Part shown: one piece after another, positions 16,691 through 24,917 of the stretch
Layout of the letters: every line of letters starts with the position of its first letter
Numbering within the stretch: the first letter of the stretch is position 1
NCBI RefSeq assembly: GCF_000275825.1
Contig: NZ_JH719942.1
Coordinates: 2,706,190 to 2,770,189, forward strand
DNA: 64,000 nt
Source of the DNA: Saprospira grandis DSM 2844
GTDB taxonomy: Bacteria; Bacteroidota; Bacteroidia; Chitinophagales; Saprospiraceae
Direction: 5' to 3'
The notes under the pieces: model-generated
Told to the model about the DNA's origin: nothing
The model's database searches: none
The model's input: the letters and a program-made list of their open reading frames with translations, nothing else
Translations under genes and position numbers: made by a program

Positions 16691-16820
16691 AAGTAAGTAG
16701 TTGTATGTAAAAAATAATAACTTCTAAGCTTTTAGGGCATTACCTTAATGCCAAGATAAGCATTTTTGATGGCCTTCCCTTGGGCCTTATTATTTAAACC
16801 CTTTTAGTGACATCATTTTT

Positions 16821-19547
16821 ATGTATAGAAAATCTCCATCCGCCTATTTTTTTAGTTTAGGGGCCTCAGCTGCGCTGCGCTTGCTGCGCTACGCTACGGG
16901 GCTCGCAGGTCTGCTCGGCCCTTCACAAAAAAGCGCTGCGCGCTTTTTGCTCGGTCTGCCGCTCCGCGGCACCCGCTCCGCATCGCTAGGCCAGCTGGCT
17001 CTAGCCCTCTTGTTTTGCTTTGGCCTATCGGCTCCGCTCTCGGCCCAAAAAGCCCCTGCAGTGGATAGCCTGGCCCAAGCCCTATACTTTAGTGGCAACT
17101 GTAAGGAGGCAGAGCAGGAGTATCTCCGTCTGCTAGAAACCGTCAAGCCTGAAGAGCAGCCCGCAGTTTATCAAGGTATTGTCATCAGCTTAGCAGGCGT
17201 ATATGCCTGCCTATTTGAGTACCAAAAAGCTAAGCAGCTCTATTTTGAGGCCCGCAGTTTGGTGGCTAGCCAACCCAATGGAACGGCCTCCGCCCCCTAT
17301 TTAACCATTTTAGATGGTTTAGCTGGTGTGCACCACCAAATGGACGACCTCCTTTCGGCAGAGCTCTATTATAAGGAATACCTCGAGCGAGAACTCCGAA
17401 GAGGCGAACCCAAGAGTTTTAATCGTTCTATTGGACTCAATAATATTTCCTTGGTTTATTATGATCAGGAAAAATGGGATAAGGCCATTAAAAATTACCA
17501 AGAGGCCATTGATATTATGAAGTTTCGCAAAGACCCTTATCATAGTTTGCCCTTATATTACTTAAATTTAGGACGGGCCTATCAGGGCAAAAAGGATGTG
17601 GAAAACACCCGCAAATATTTCCTTTTGGCCCTAGAAAGTGACAGCTTGGCCTATGAGAAGTCTAATCCTTATTCTTTCTATTTTTCTATTCTCTACAACC
17701 TCTCTTATCTAGAGATGGAATTGGGCCAAAGAGATAAGGCCCTAACCTATGTTCGCCGTTGTCTAAAAGAAAACTGCCAACTCCCGAACTTAAGCGAAGA
17801 ACTAGATGAAAACTGGAAAGCAGCCATCTTGAATGCCGATTATATTTCTGAAGTCCCGGTTTGGGATGCCCTTTGGGCCTATTATGATGTTTTGGCGGGC
17901 CAAGATCCCCAAGGGCAATTACTTATTGCACAAACGGCCATGGCTATGCAAAATCGCTATTTATTGCGCTTTGAGGATGAAAATGATCTTTATACGGCCC
18001 TAGACTATAAGGGGCAATGGGCCGATTTGGGCCTAAGGGCGGCGGCAGCGGCCTATGCCAAGAAGAAGTCGGCCCAACCTTTTCAGCAAGGGCTATATTT
18101 TGCTGAAGAAGGCCTAGCGGCCCTTTTGCGCAGCAAGCTGCGCAAAAATGAGCAGCTCAGTCTGCTGCAGCTCCCTGCAGATTGGGCCAAAAAAGAAGAA
18201 GACTTGCGGCAGGCGCAAAAAGCCGCTAAACTGGCCCTATTAGAGGCCGATAGAGCGGAGGAAGACGCTGCTCAAAAAGCGTATAATCAGGCGCAGATCG
18301 CCTACAGCCAATTTCAGGATGAGCTGAGAGAACAATTTCCCGACTATCATCAGCTCAATTATAGCGAGGCTAGCATTTCGGTAGAGGCCATACAAAATGT
18401 ATTGGGCCCCAAAAGAAGCATGTTCATCTTTTTGCAGTCAGATTCGGCGGCATATCGGATGGAGTTGAGCCAGCAGCGGCTTTCTTTGGTCCGCTTGCCA
18501 ATCATGCAAGATAGTTTGGACCAACAGATTATGGCTTTGCGCAAAATGCTAAGTAATTATAATAGCTTGAAGCAGCAAGACATTGCCGACTTTAAGGAGC
18601 GGGCCCATGCGCTTTATCAGTTTTTGTTTCCTAAAGAGATGCCTGCTCAGGGGCAGGAGTTAATCTTTATCAATGAGGGAAGTTTTGCCTTATTGCCCTT
18701 TGAGGTGCTTTTGATGGACCAAAAAGGGGCGGACTTTGAGCAGCTGTCTTATTTGCTCCGCAATTACCCCATTAGTTATAGTTATTCGGCAGAGTTGTGG
18801 GTACAGGCCGAGCAGGCCTATCGTTCTTCTGCTCAAAAGTTATTTTGGTCTATGGCGGCCAACTATGAGGGCAGTAGCTTTTCTTCCCTACCTTCTGCAG
18901 ATTTGGAGGCTAAAAAACTGGCCCAGCTGATGGGGGGCGACTATAGTGAGGGGGCCAAAGAAAGTGAATTTAAGCAGGGCGCCAAAAACTATCGGATTTT
19001 GCATTTGGCCATGCATGGTTTGCTCAATGACAATAACCCTATGTTGTCGGCCATGGCCTTTAGTGCCAACTCGGAAGAGGATGGTTTATTGCAGGCGCAT
19101 GAAATTGCGGAACTAGATTTAGGGGCCGAGTTGGTGGTGCTTTCGGCTTGTCAGACTGGCGAGGGGAAATTGCAAACAGGCGAGGGGAGTTTATCTTTGG
19201 CTCGGGCATTTCGTTATGCGGGCACCCCCTCTTTGCTAATGAGTTTGTGGCAGGTGAATGATCAGAGCACGGCTTATATTATGGAGGCCTACTACAGGAA
19301 CTTGCAGTCGGGTATGACAAAAGCCATGGCTTTGCAGCAGGCCAAAATAACCTATTTAGACAACAGCAAGGGCTGGTCTGCTCATCCGGCTTTTTGGGCG
19401 GCTTTTGTGCAATTGGGCCAAACGCAGCCCTTGCAGTCGGGCAGCAATTGGGTATTGTGGCTATGGACTTTGGCCGTACCGCTGAGCTTATTATTGGCCT
19501 ATTACTTTTTGTTTTACAAAAGAGGAAACCGAGAAGAGGCGGCTTAA
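16821..19547 (+). CDS. Membrane-anchored TPR-CHAT caspase-like protease
   Basis: This 908-residue protein carries TPR helices (about residues 75-310: SIGLNNISLVYYDQEKWDKA, LYYLNLGRAYQGKKDVENT), a helical linker and a C-terminal CHAT domain whose catalytic dyad is seen as HLAMHG (about 728-733) and LSACQTGEG (about 773-781), followed by FRYAGTPSLLMSLWQVND. A final membrane helix (about 880-897) precedes a basic tail. CHAT proteases are caspase relatives, some acting in bacterial defence. The N-terminus is unusual: codons 14-57 are a GC-rich dispersed repeat, and the real signal peptide core (LALALLFCFGLSAPLSAQ) lies behind it. A type III R-M island follows. Confidence 0.88.
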   Translation: MYRKSPSAYFFSLGASAALRLLRYATGLAGLLGPSQKSAARFLLGLPLRGTRSASLGQLALALLFCFGLSAPLSAQKAPAVDSLAQALYFSGNCKEAEQEYLRLLETVKPEEQPAVYQGIVISLAGVYACLFEYQKAKQLYFEARSLVASQPNGTASAPYLTILDGLAGVHHQMDDLLSAELYYKEYLERELRRGEPKSFNRSIGLNNISLVYYDQEKWDKAIKNYQEAIDIMKFRKDPYHSLPLYYLNLGRAYQGKKDVENTRKYFLLALESDSLAYEKSNPYSFYFSILYNLSYLEMELGQRDKALTYVRRCLKENCQLPNLSEELDENWKAAILNADYISEVPVWDALWAYYDVLAGQDPQGQLLIAQTAMAMQNRYLLRFEDENDLYTALDYKGQWADLGLRAAAAAYAKKKSAQPFQQGLYFAEEGLAALLRSKLRKNEQLSLLQLPADWAKKEEDLRQAQKAAKLALLEADRAEEDAAQKAYNQAQIAYSQFQDELREQFPDYHQLNYSEASISVEAIQNVLGPKRSMFIFLQSDSAAYRMELSQQRLSLVRLPIMQDSLDQQIMALRKMLSNYNSLKQQDIADFKERAHALYQFLFPKEMPAQGQELIFINEGSFALLPFEVLLMDQKGADFEQLSYLLRNYPISYSYSAELWVQAEQAYRSSAQKLFWSMAANYEGSSFSSLPSADLEAKKLAQLMGGDYSEGAKESEFKQGAKNYRILHLAMHGLLNDNNPMLSAMAFSANSEEDGLLQAHEIAELDLGAELVVLSACQTGEGKLQTGEGSLSLARAFRYAGTPSLLMSLWQVNDQSTAYIMEAYYRNLQSGMTKAMALQQAKITYLDNSKGWSAHPAFWAAFVQLGQTQPLQSGSNWVLWLWTLAVPLSLLLAYYFLFYKRGNREEAA
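16860..16992 (+). repeat. GC-rich modular hairpin element, copy 5 (inside a coding sequence)
   Basis: Forward copy starting GGGGCCTCAGCTGCG, with core CTCGCAGGTCTGCTCGG, a variable hairpin around AAAAAAGCGC/GCGCTTTTT, GGTCTG and the end CATCGCTAGGCC. It overlaps codons 14-58 of the TPR-CHAT gene and is read through in frame. Confidence 0.9.
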
Positions 19548-19566
19548 TTGGGCCTGTTTATACTGT

Positions 19567-19602
19567 AAAGGGAGAAGAGCAAAATGCTCTTCTCCCTTTT
19601 TT
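19567..19602 (+). terminator. Intrinsic terminator of the CHAT gene
   Basis: A perfect 15-bp stem (AAAGGGAGAAGAGCA with its complement) has a 3-nt loop and a T run. Its right arm and tail are repeated at 24460-24485, on the far side of the restriction-modification genes. Confidence 0.88.
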
Positions 19603-19610
19603 GTTTTGGG
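19585..19610 (+). repeat. 26-bp direct repeat, left side of the R-M island
   Basis: This stretch, from TGCTCTTCTCCC to TTTTGGG, is identical to 24460-24485. The copy here is the right half of the CHAT terminator plus its tail. AT-rich sequence starts shortly after it. Confidence 0.9.
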
Positions 19611-19743
19611 GGGCAGTTACTAGAAAATAGAGTAAGAAGTAGATAATCAAGTATTAGATTGCAGAAAGAAACTTGATTATATTGTCATTGAGGTAATATA
19701 ATAGAGGCAAATATACAAATATATATGGCCTTTAATGTTTGCG

Positions 19744-22212
19744 TTAATCGAACAACTCATTAAATGGTTTCCAGTTTTTAGTTAGCTTTCCAGGAGTGTA
19801 ATTATAGTTAAACTTCACTCTAAATTCTGTTTGTGGTTCTTCTGTACCTCTTATAGCAGATTCCGATAAATACTTTTCGTTATTAAAGTAGTACCATTGG
19901 TTGTTTTCTAAGACTACAAGTCCTCCAACATAATTTCCATTATTTGTATTTAACTCTCTCAGTTTTTTAGCAAGTCCTTCAGCACGCCCTTCTGGATTTT
20001 GTGCTGTATTTCCACTTTTTGTGTCAAAAATTCCTACTCTACCATCTTTAAATTTTACAATCCAGTCTGGATAAAAGAGTGCTTCTTCTTTTTTAGCTGT
20101 GTTGTAATATTTTAAACAGTAAAACTCTTTACCTGAATCTCCATTTTTAAACCACCAATCCAACTTGTCTTTTTTCTGTTCAAGAAAATTCAAGAATTTT
20201 AGTTCGTTTTCACGTCCTATGTATTTTTTTTTCAGGTAGAAGGGTTGTATCGCACTCAATTCAGACGTTCCTTCAGTTGTAGTTAATTCTGCATAATCCT
20301 CTGTAAATGTATATTCCGCCATAATTTCAAAAAGAGGAGCTTCTCTTTCCTCTAAATCCTTTTTACGATTTTTAAGAAATTCTTTTTTTATTGGATAATA
20401 ATCTTTCAAGGCTTTAGTTAGCGCTTGTCTAAAAACACTTGATTGCTCTTTTCTTAAATCATTGATTAAAATTCGGTAATATAAATAGCTGTCTTGGTCG
20501 AATATGCTCTTAAACCAAACTCTAAAAGCCGATTTTAAGGGTGACCAAGAACGTGAAACATTTGAAACTTTTGCTTCTACTTCTGTTTGTTCTGAAAGTA
20601 GTTGAAAGCAATACCAATTAAATAATTTCTCAACATCATTTCTTGAAATTTTATAATCTTCTTCCTGTCCTTTTTTTGCAAAGTCTAAATTGATTTTGTC
20701 GTAGTCTGTAAATTCTGCATTAACAATTAACTTATTTGTAAGTATTGGGTTGATTTCGATTCCTTTCGCTTGGATTTTTTCTCTTAGGGTAATTGGGTGA
20801 TCTGCTTCGTCAAAAGCAAAATAGTTATTAAACGACTTTAAGAAGCTCATTTGGAACTGTACTGCGTTACCTAAGTCACCATAATCTACACGAGAAACAA
20901 AATCTGAATAAAGCCCTTCAATATTTTTTAGACCTTCCCTTCGTTTAGACGTATAAATAAATGGTTTATTTTTTATGCTTTGGTCTGGAATTTCTACATC
21001 ATTACGTCTGTAGTTTGTGTATAAATACCCAGTTCGTAAGTTAGGATTGTTTTTGTAATCATCTTTTTGATTAGGTTCAGCCATGCGTAAAATTCTACCA
21101 ATGGTTTGAACGTAAAAAGAAGCTGAATTTATTTCTCTGAACATCACTAAGATATGAGCTCTAGGGCAATCCCAACCTGTACCCGCAGCTTGTTTAAAAA
21201 GCATAAAGTCAATATCACTTTCATTATGGGTAATGAAGTCCATATTTTTCTGTTTACCATCAAACCATAGAGCTACTTTACGGTCAACGTCTATTTTCTT
21301 TTTCTGTAGGTAGTCTAAAACAATTTCTTCTTTCGTTTTTTGTCCAGCATCTTTTAGACGACTATCGTCATTTGGTAACTGAATTAAAACTAAGGGGTTA
21401 ATATCTTTGTCTAATATTTTATATTCTTCTTTGAGCTCTTTTTGACGTTTAATAGCTAAATCTAAAAGCAATTCGTCTAAATCTTTGTTTGGGTATTTGG
21501 CTAAATCTTCTTCTGTTTGTACCGCAATCTTTTCTTTAATTAAGCCTTCTTCAACGACTTTTTCTCGTTTAACTCCAACATATCCTGCTATTCCTTCATC
21601 TATTTGGTCTATTCCAGGTATGTTTTTAGGTGTTGCCGAAACATTTATAATTACTTTAGGATTGATAATGTCAATTATTTCTTGAGCTAAACTTGTATTT
21701 CTATTTTTGTGGCTTTCATCAACTATTAGAATAAATTCTCTCTTTTCTTTATGTGTGTTTTCGATTAAATCCTCAAAGTAATAGCCTTGTTCCTTTAAAA
21801 ATGCTTCTTCATCTGGTCGTCTTAGTAAACGGTTTGCTTTTTTTGAAGCAACTAACTTTTGCCAATTAATAAAAAGAATGTCATTTTTGTGAAGTTTACC
21901 TTGTTTAAAGTCATTTACTGTTAGTAAACTATTTTCAAGGTTTTTATCGAAATACTTTTGGAACTTGTCTTTACTCTGCATTGCCAAGTCTTCAGAGAAT
22001 GTAATCCAAATAAAAGCTTTGTCGTAGTCCCAATTTGGCATGCCATTTAAGTTGTGTACAAAATTAGCAACCATAAAAGTTTTACCACTTCCTGTTGGTG
22101 ATTTAAAAACTAGTGGTCGTTGCGGCTCTGGATTTCCCCATAAATGGATAAAATTAGCAACTAATTTATCTATGGCTTCCTGTTGAAAGTCTAATGGACT
22201 AAATTTGCTCAT
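19744..22212 (-). CDS. res: Type III restriction enzyme, Res (helicase-nuclease) subunit
   Basis: This 822-residue subunit translocates on or switches along DNA and cuts unmethylated sites together with Mod. The helicase motifs are SPTGSGKTF (Walker A, about residues 38-46), VDESHK (motif II, about 164-169), NVSATPKN (motif III) and TIGRILRMAEP (motif VI, about 370). The C-terminal nuclease has a PD-(D/E)xK core in FYPDWIVKF and VGIFDTKSG (about 704-725). It overlaps the mod gene by four bases (ATGA), so the two are translationally coupled. The gene is more AT-rich than its neighbours, consistent with transfer. There is no frameshift or truncation. Confidence 0.93.
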   Translation of the reverse strand: MSKFSPLDFQQEAIDKLVANFIHLWGNPEPQRPLVFKSPTGSGKTFMVANFVHNLNGMPNWDYDKAFIWITFSEDLAMQSKDKFQKYFDKNLENSLLTVNDFKQGKLHKNDILFINWQKLVASKKANRLLRRPDEEAFLKEQGYYFEDLIENTHKEKREFILIVDESHKNRNTSLAQEIIDIINPKVIINVSATPKNIPGIDQIDEGIAGYVGVKREKVVEEGLIKEKIAVQTEEDLAKYPNKDLDELLLDLAIKRQKELKEEYKILDKDINPLVLIQLPNDDSRLKDAGQKTKEEIVLDYLQKKKIDVDRKVALWFDGKQKNMDFITHNESDIDFMLFKQAAGTGWDCPRAHILVMFREINSASFYVQTIGRILRMAEPNQKDDYKNNPNLRTGYLYTNYRRNDVEIPDQSIKNKPFIYTSKRREGLKNIEGLYSDFVSRVDYGDLGNAVQFQMSFLKSFNNYFAFDEADHPITLREKIQAKGIEINPILTNKLIVNAEFTDYDKINLDFAKKGQEEDYKISRNDVEKLFNWYCFQLLSEQTEVEAKVSNVSRSWSPLKSAFRVWFKSIFDQDSYLYYRILINDLRKEQSSVFRQALTKALKDYYPIKKEFLKNRKKDLEEREAPLFEIMAEYTFTEDYAELTTTEGTSELSAIQPFYLKKKYIGRENELKFLNFLEQKKDKLDWWFKNGDSGKEFYCLKYYNTAKKEEALFYPDWIVKFKDGRVGIFDTKSGNTAQNPEGRAEGLAKKLRELNTNNGNYVGGLVVLENNQWYYFNNEKYLSESAIRGTEEPQTEFRVKFNYNYTPGKLTKNWKPFNELFD

Positions 22213-24182
22213 ACTGTAACTATATTGTAAATCTTCTTGTAAATTTCTAAAATGGATTGCGGAATTGTTTTGATTTTAACGTGACTTAAGTGATTGAACA
22301 ACACTTCAAATTCACTTTTATTTCCCCAACTAAAAAGATATAAGGAGATCGGTTTTTTTATACCTTCAACCTTTTTTAAAAAGGCTTCCATTTCAGTTAG
22401 CTCCTCTTTGAAGTAAATAGCAGTCGCTTTTTTATCATTTTCAAAAAGCTGGAAACAAGTACTTAATTCAATTTCTTCTAACGTGTCTTCAGCAATTGAA
22501 AGCAGGTAGCCTGCCTTATGGGCCAATGAAGACTTATCTTCATCTGTAGCTGAAAGAATATTATTAGAACCTACAAAATCAGTTCGATAATATTTCAATG
22601 AATTACCAAGTCCTTGAATTTGGTTTTGTTTCTTTGTGTACCCACTAATTATAAAGATGCCTTTTGTTACTTCAACTTTAATGTTGTCAAATTGACTTAA
22701 ATAAGGCTCTGAATTGTATTTTTCAATAGCTGAAAGGATTTCAGTGTTATCCTCAATGTTTTTTCTATTTAATTTTAATGAAAATAAAGTGCTTTTTTGG
22801 CTCTTGGTTTGATTATATCCATTAACCACATTATTTAATCTTGGCAATGTGATTTCGTGAGCTATGTTTGCTTCATTATTTGTACAAAGTATAACTTGTC
22901 GTTTTCCTCCATCAATATTATTTTGCTCCATTACAGCTTGACCAGTAGAGCCGCTTCCTGCAAAAAAATCTAAGATTATAGCATTCTGGTTTGTTGTGCC
23001 AAGTGTAAAAATAAACTTTATAAAATCAACAGGTTTCTTACCATTAGTAAATTTAACTCCTCCTTCATATCCTACTTTATTAAAGATTTCTTCAAAATCA
23101 TAAAAGTTAGGGTAAGGAACCAACTTTGTATCTTTTTTATTCAATGGAAGACCTTGATAGTAAAATCCATTTGTCCCTCTTGAATCAAATGGTTGTCTGA
23201 TATATCGATAGCCAAGACCGTCTCCTCGCGTTCCCATATCTATAATCTTATAAAGAGTTCCAAAGCCATCGTCAATTTTCCTACTTCTTAGGTTTTTTTC
23301 GTAAAATTCTGAGGCAGAACCACTTTGTGTTATTAGAGATCCTCGGATATTATATTCTTTGAGGGCTTCTATTGTTGGGGTAACTTTTTGAATTTCATAT
23401 TCCCCTGATCGAAAAATATGAACTTTTCGACCTGCTATCGTTGTTATTTCTGGATTTTCAATTTTCTCAACTATCCGATATTGATATGCATTTAATGAAG
23501 TATTGTCTCTAACTCTTTTTATTGTTGTAAATTTTTCAGTTTTTCGATACATCAATAAATACTCTGAAGTTTCGTGGAAATCATTGTCACCTCGTAATAT
23601 TCTATCTTCGTGTCTTACCTTTATATTTAATGTTGTCAGATAATTTGAAGGTTGGAATATTTTGTCACATAATAACTTTAATCCTGAATATTCAACTTCG
23701 TTAATTGAAATAAACATTGTTCCATTGTCCTTGAGGAGGTTGTGTGCTAACTCTAATCTTTTACTCATAAAAGATAACCAGTAGCTATGTCTAAGTGGGT
23801 GGTCTTTGGGAACAGTTGTTCCATCAGGGTACTTATCTAAAACTCGTTTGTCTTTATATCTAAAACCATCTGAACCTGTATTATAAGGTGGGTCAATATA
23901 GATTAGGTCAATTTTTCCTTTATGTGTGTAATTGAGGCAAGTAAGCGAATGATAATTATCACCCTCAATCAAAATATGAGTTGGTTTTCCATCATCATTT
24001 TTTATTGCTTTTTCTTTTATCTCTGTCAAAATTGGCAGTTGGTTTTCGCTTTCTTCTTCAAATGCTTCAGGTACGTCCAACCAAGTAATACCATATTTCT
24101 CGGTTTTAATTCGGTTGTTAGCAATTTCCAATTTCTTTTTGAGGGCCTCTATTTCAGCAAGTAGTTCTTTCTCCGTCGCCAT
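22209..24182 (-). CDS. mod: Type III adenine-specific DNA methyltransferase, Mod subunit
   Basis: Mod recognises the site and methylates adenine, and is needed for cutting by Res. The 657-residue protein has motif IV IYIDPPYNTG (about residues 95-104) before motif I FAGSGSTGQAV (about 402-412), the beta-class order used by type III Mod proteins. The target recognition region between them (about 170-370) holds the specificity and cannot be read by eye. The N-terminal coiled coil (KELLAEIEALKKKLEIANNR) is also typical. Start ATG 24182; res follows with a four-base overlap. The AT-rich composition matches res. No simple repeat that would suggest phase variation is seen in the gene. Confidence 0.93.
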   Translation of the reverse strand: MATEKELLAEIEALKKKLEIANNRIKTEKYGITWLDVPEAFEEESENQLPILTEIKEKAIKNDDGKPTHILIEGDNYHSLTCLNYTHKGKIDLIYIDPPYNTGSDGFRYKDKRVLDKYPDGTTVPKDHPLRHSYWLSFMSKRLELAHNLLKDNGTMFISINEVEYSGLKLLCDKIFQPSNYLTTLNIKVRHEDRILRGDNDFHETSEYLLMYRKTEKFTTIKRVRDNTSLNAYQYRIVEKIENPEITTIAGRKVHIFRSGEYEIQKVTPTIEALKEYNIRGSLITQSGSASEFYEKNLRSRKIDDGFGTLYKIIDMGTRGDGLGYRYIRQPFDSRGTNGFYYQGLPLNKKDTKLVPYPNFYDFEEIFNKVGYEGGVKFTNGKKPVDFIKFIFTLGTTNQNAIILDFFAGSGSTGQAVMEQNNIDGGKRQVILCTNNEANIAHEITLPRLNNVVNGYNQTKSQKSTLFSLKLNRKNIEDNTEILSAIEKYNSEPYLSQFDNIKVEVTKGIFIISGYTKKQNQIQGLGNSLKYYRTDFVGSNNILSATDEDKSSLAHKAGYLLSIAEDTLEEIELSTCFQLFENDKKATAIYFKEELTEMEAFLKKVEGIKKPISLYLFSWGNKSEFEVLFNHLSHVKIKTIPQSILEIYKKIYNIVTV

Positions 24183-24459
24183 TAACTTTTCTCTTTATTT
24201 AATATATAATCAATTTTTTAGGTCAATATTCAAAAAGCCTGCAATATCGAATCTTTATAGTCCTAGTTGTTCTGAGCTTAAGCGTTTACTTAACCTTTGA
24301 GCTCTTTTTAGATTTTTCGGCTAATCAAGTTTACCTATATTATTTTCCAATACTTACATGATTTTGGCTGTTATAGTGTTTGTTTGCAGTTTGCAAAATT
24401 ACATTTACATCTCAAAAAACTATGTGAAGAGTCAAAATATTTTTGTGTGGGAGGTAGGT
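24183..24459. other. AT-rich leader of the R-M operon inside the island
   Basis: This non-coding stretch continues the AT-rich composition of mod and res and ends at the right 26-bp repeat. A possible -7 box (TAATTTTG on the minus strand, 24394-24401) lacks a matching -33 element. No other feature is seen. Confidence 0.5.
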
Positions 24460-24485
24460 TGCTCTTCTCCCTTTTTTGTTTTGGG
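24460..24485 (+). repeat. 26-bp direct repeat, right side of the R-M island
   Basis: This is identical to 19585-19610. Beyond it the composition returns to that of the chromosome, and a GC-rich element (copy 6) starts about 25 bases later. There is no terminator stem arm to its left, so it looks like the duplicated or displaced half. Confidence 0.9.
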
Positions 24486-24511
24486 CCTTAGTGTTCTGCG
24501 GCAGGGCCAAA

Positions 24512-24646
24512 GAGGAGCGAAGCGACGACCGGCTGAGGGATGGGCAGCAGGGGCCGCAGGCCAGACCAAAGCGCGAAGCGCTGCAGGGCCGAGCAGACCT
24601 GCGAGCTGCGATACAGCCCGACCCGCCCGCAGGGCGGGGCAGCCCC
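24512..24646 (-). repeat. GC-rich modular hairpin element, copy 6
   Basis: Reverse copy with CTGAGGGATGG, hairpin AAAGCGCGAAGCGCT, core GGGCCGAGCAGACCTGCGAG, and the end GGGCGGGGCAGCCCC followed by A. From here to 24917 I see only AT-rich leader sequence. Confidence 0.9.
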
Positions 24647-24917
24647 AAAAAAGGCAAATAATGGTTAAGTCTTTAAGGGGGCTAAAGTTATTTATAAATG
24701 AATGAATAAAGGAAAGGGTGAAGCCTATAAATGCTTGTAAATATAGTGCTTAGCGGCTATTGTTGGGCCTTGGAGCTAGGCTTAATAGCTGCCTAAAAGC
24801 ATTAACTGACAAAGCGGTAATTTTTTTGCTTCAAAATTGAAAAAGCTAAAAAAAAAGCCTAATTTAGAAGCCAATTGGAACCGAACTTTTCATGCACTAT
24901 AATATCTGCCGAATACT

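Noticed and set aside
19611-24459. R-M island as a prophage or conjugative element
   Set aside because: No integrase, transposase, relaxase or phage gene is present between the direct repeats.
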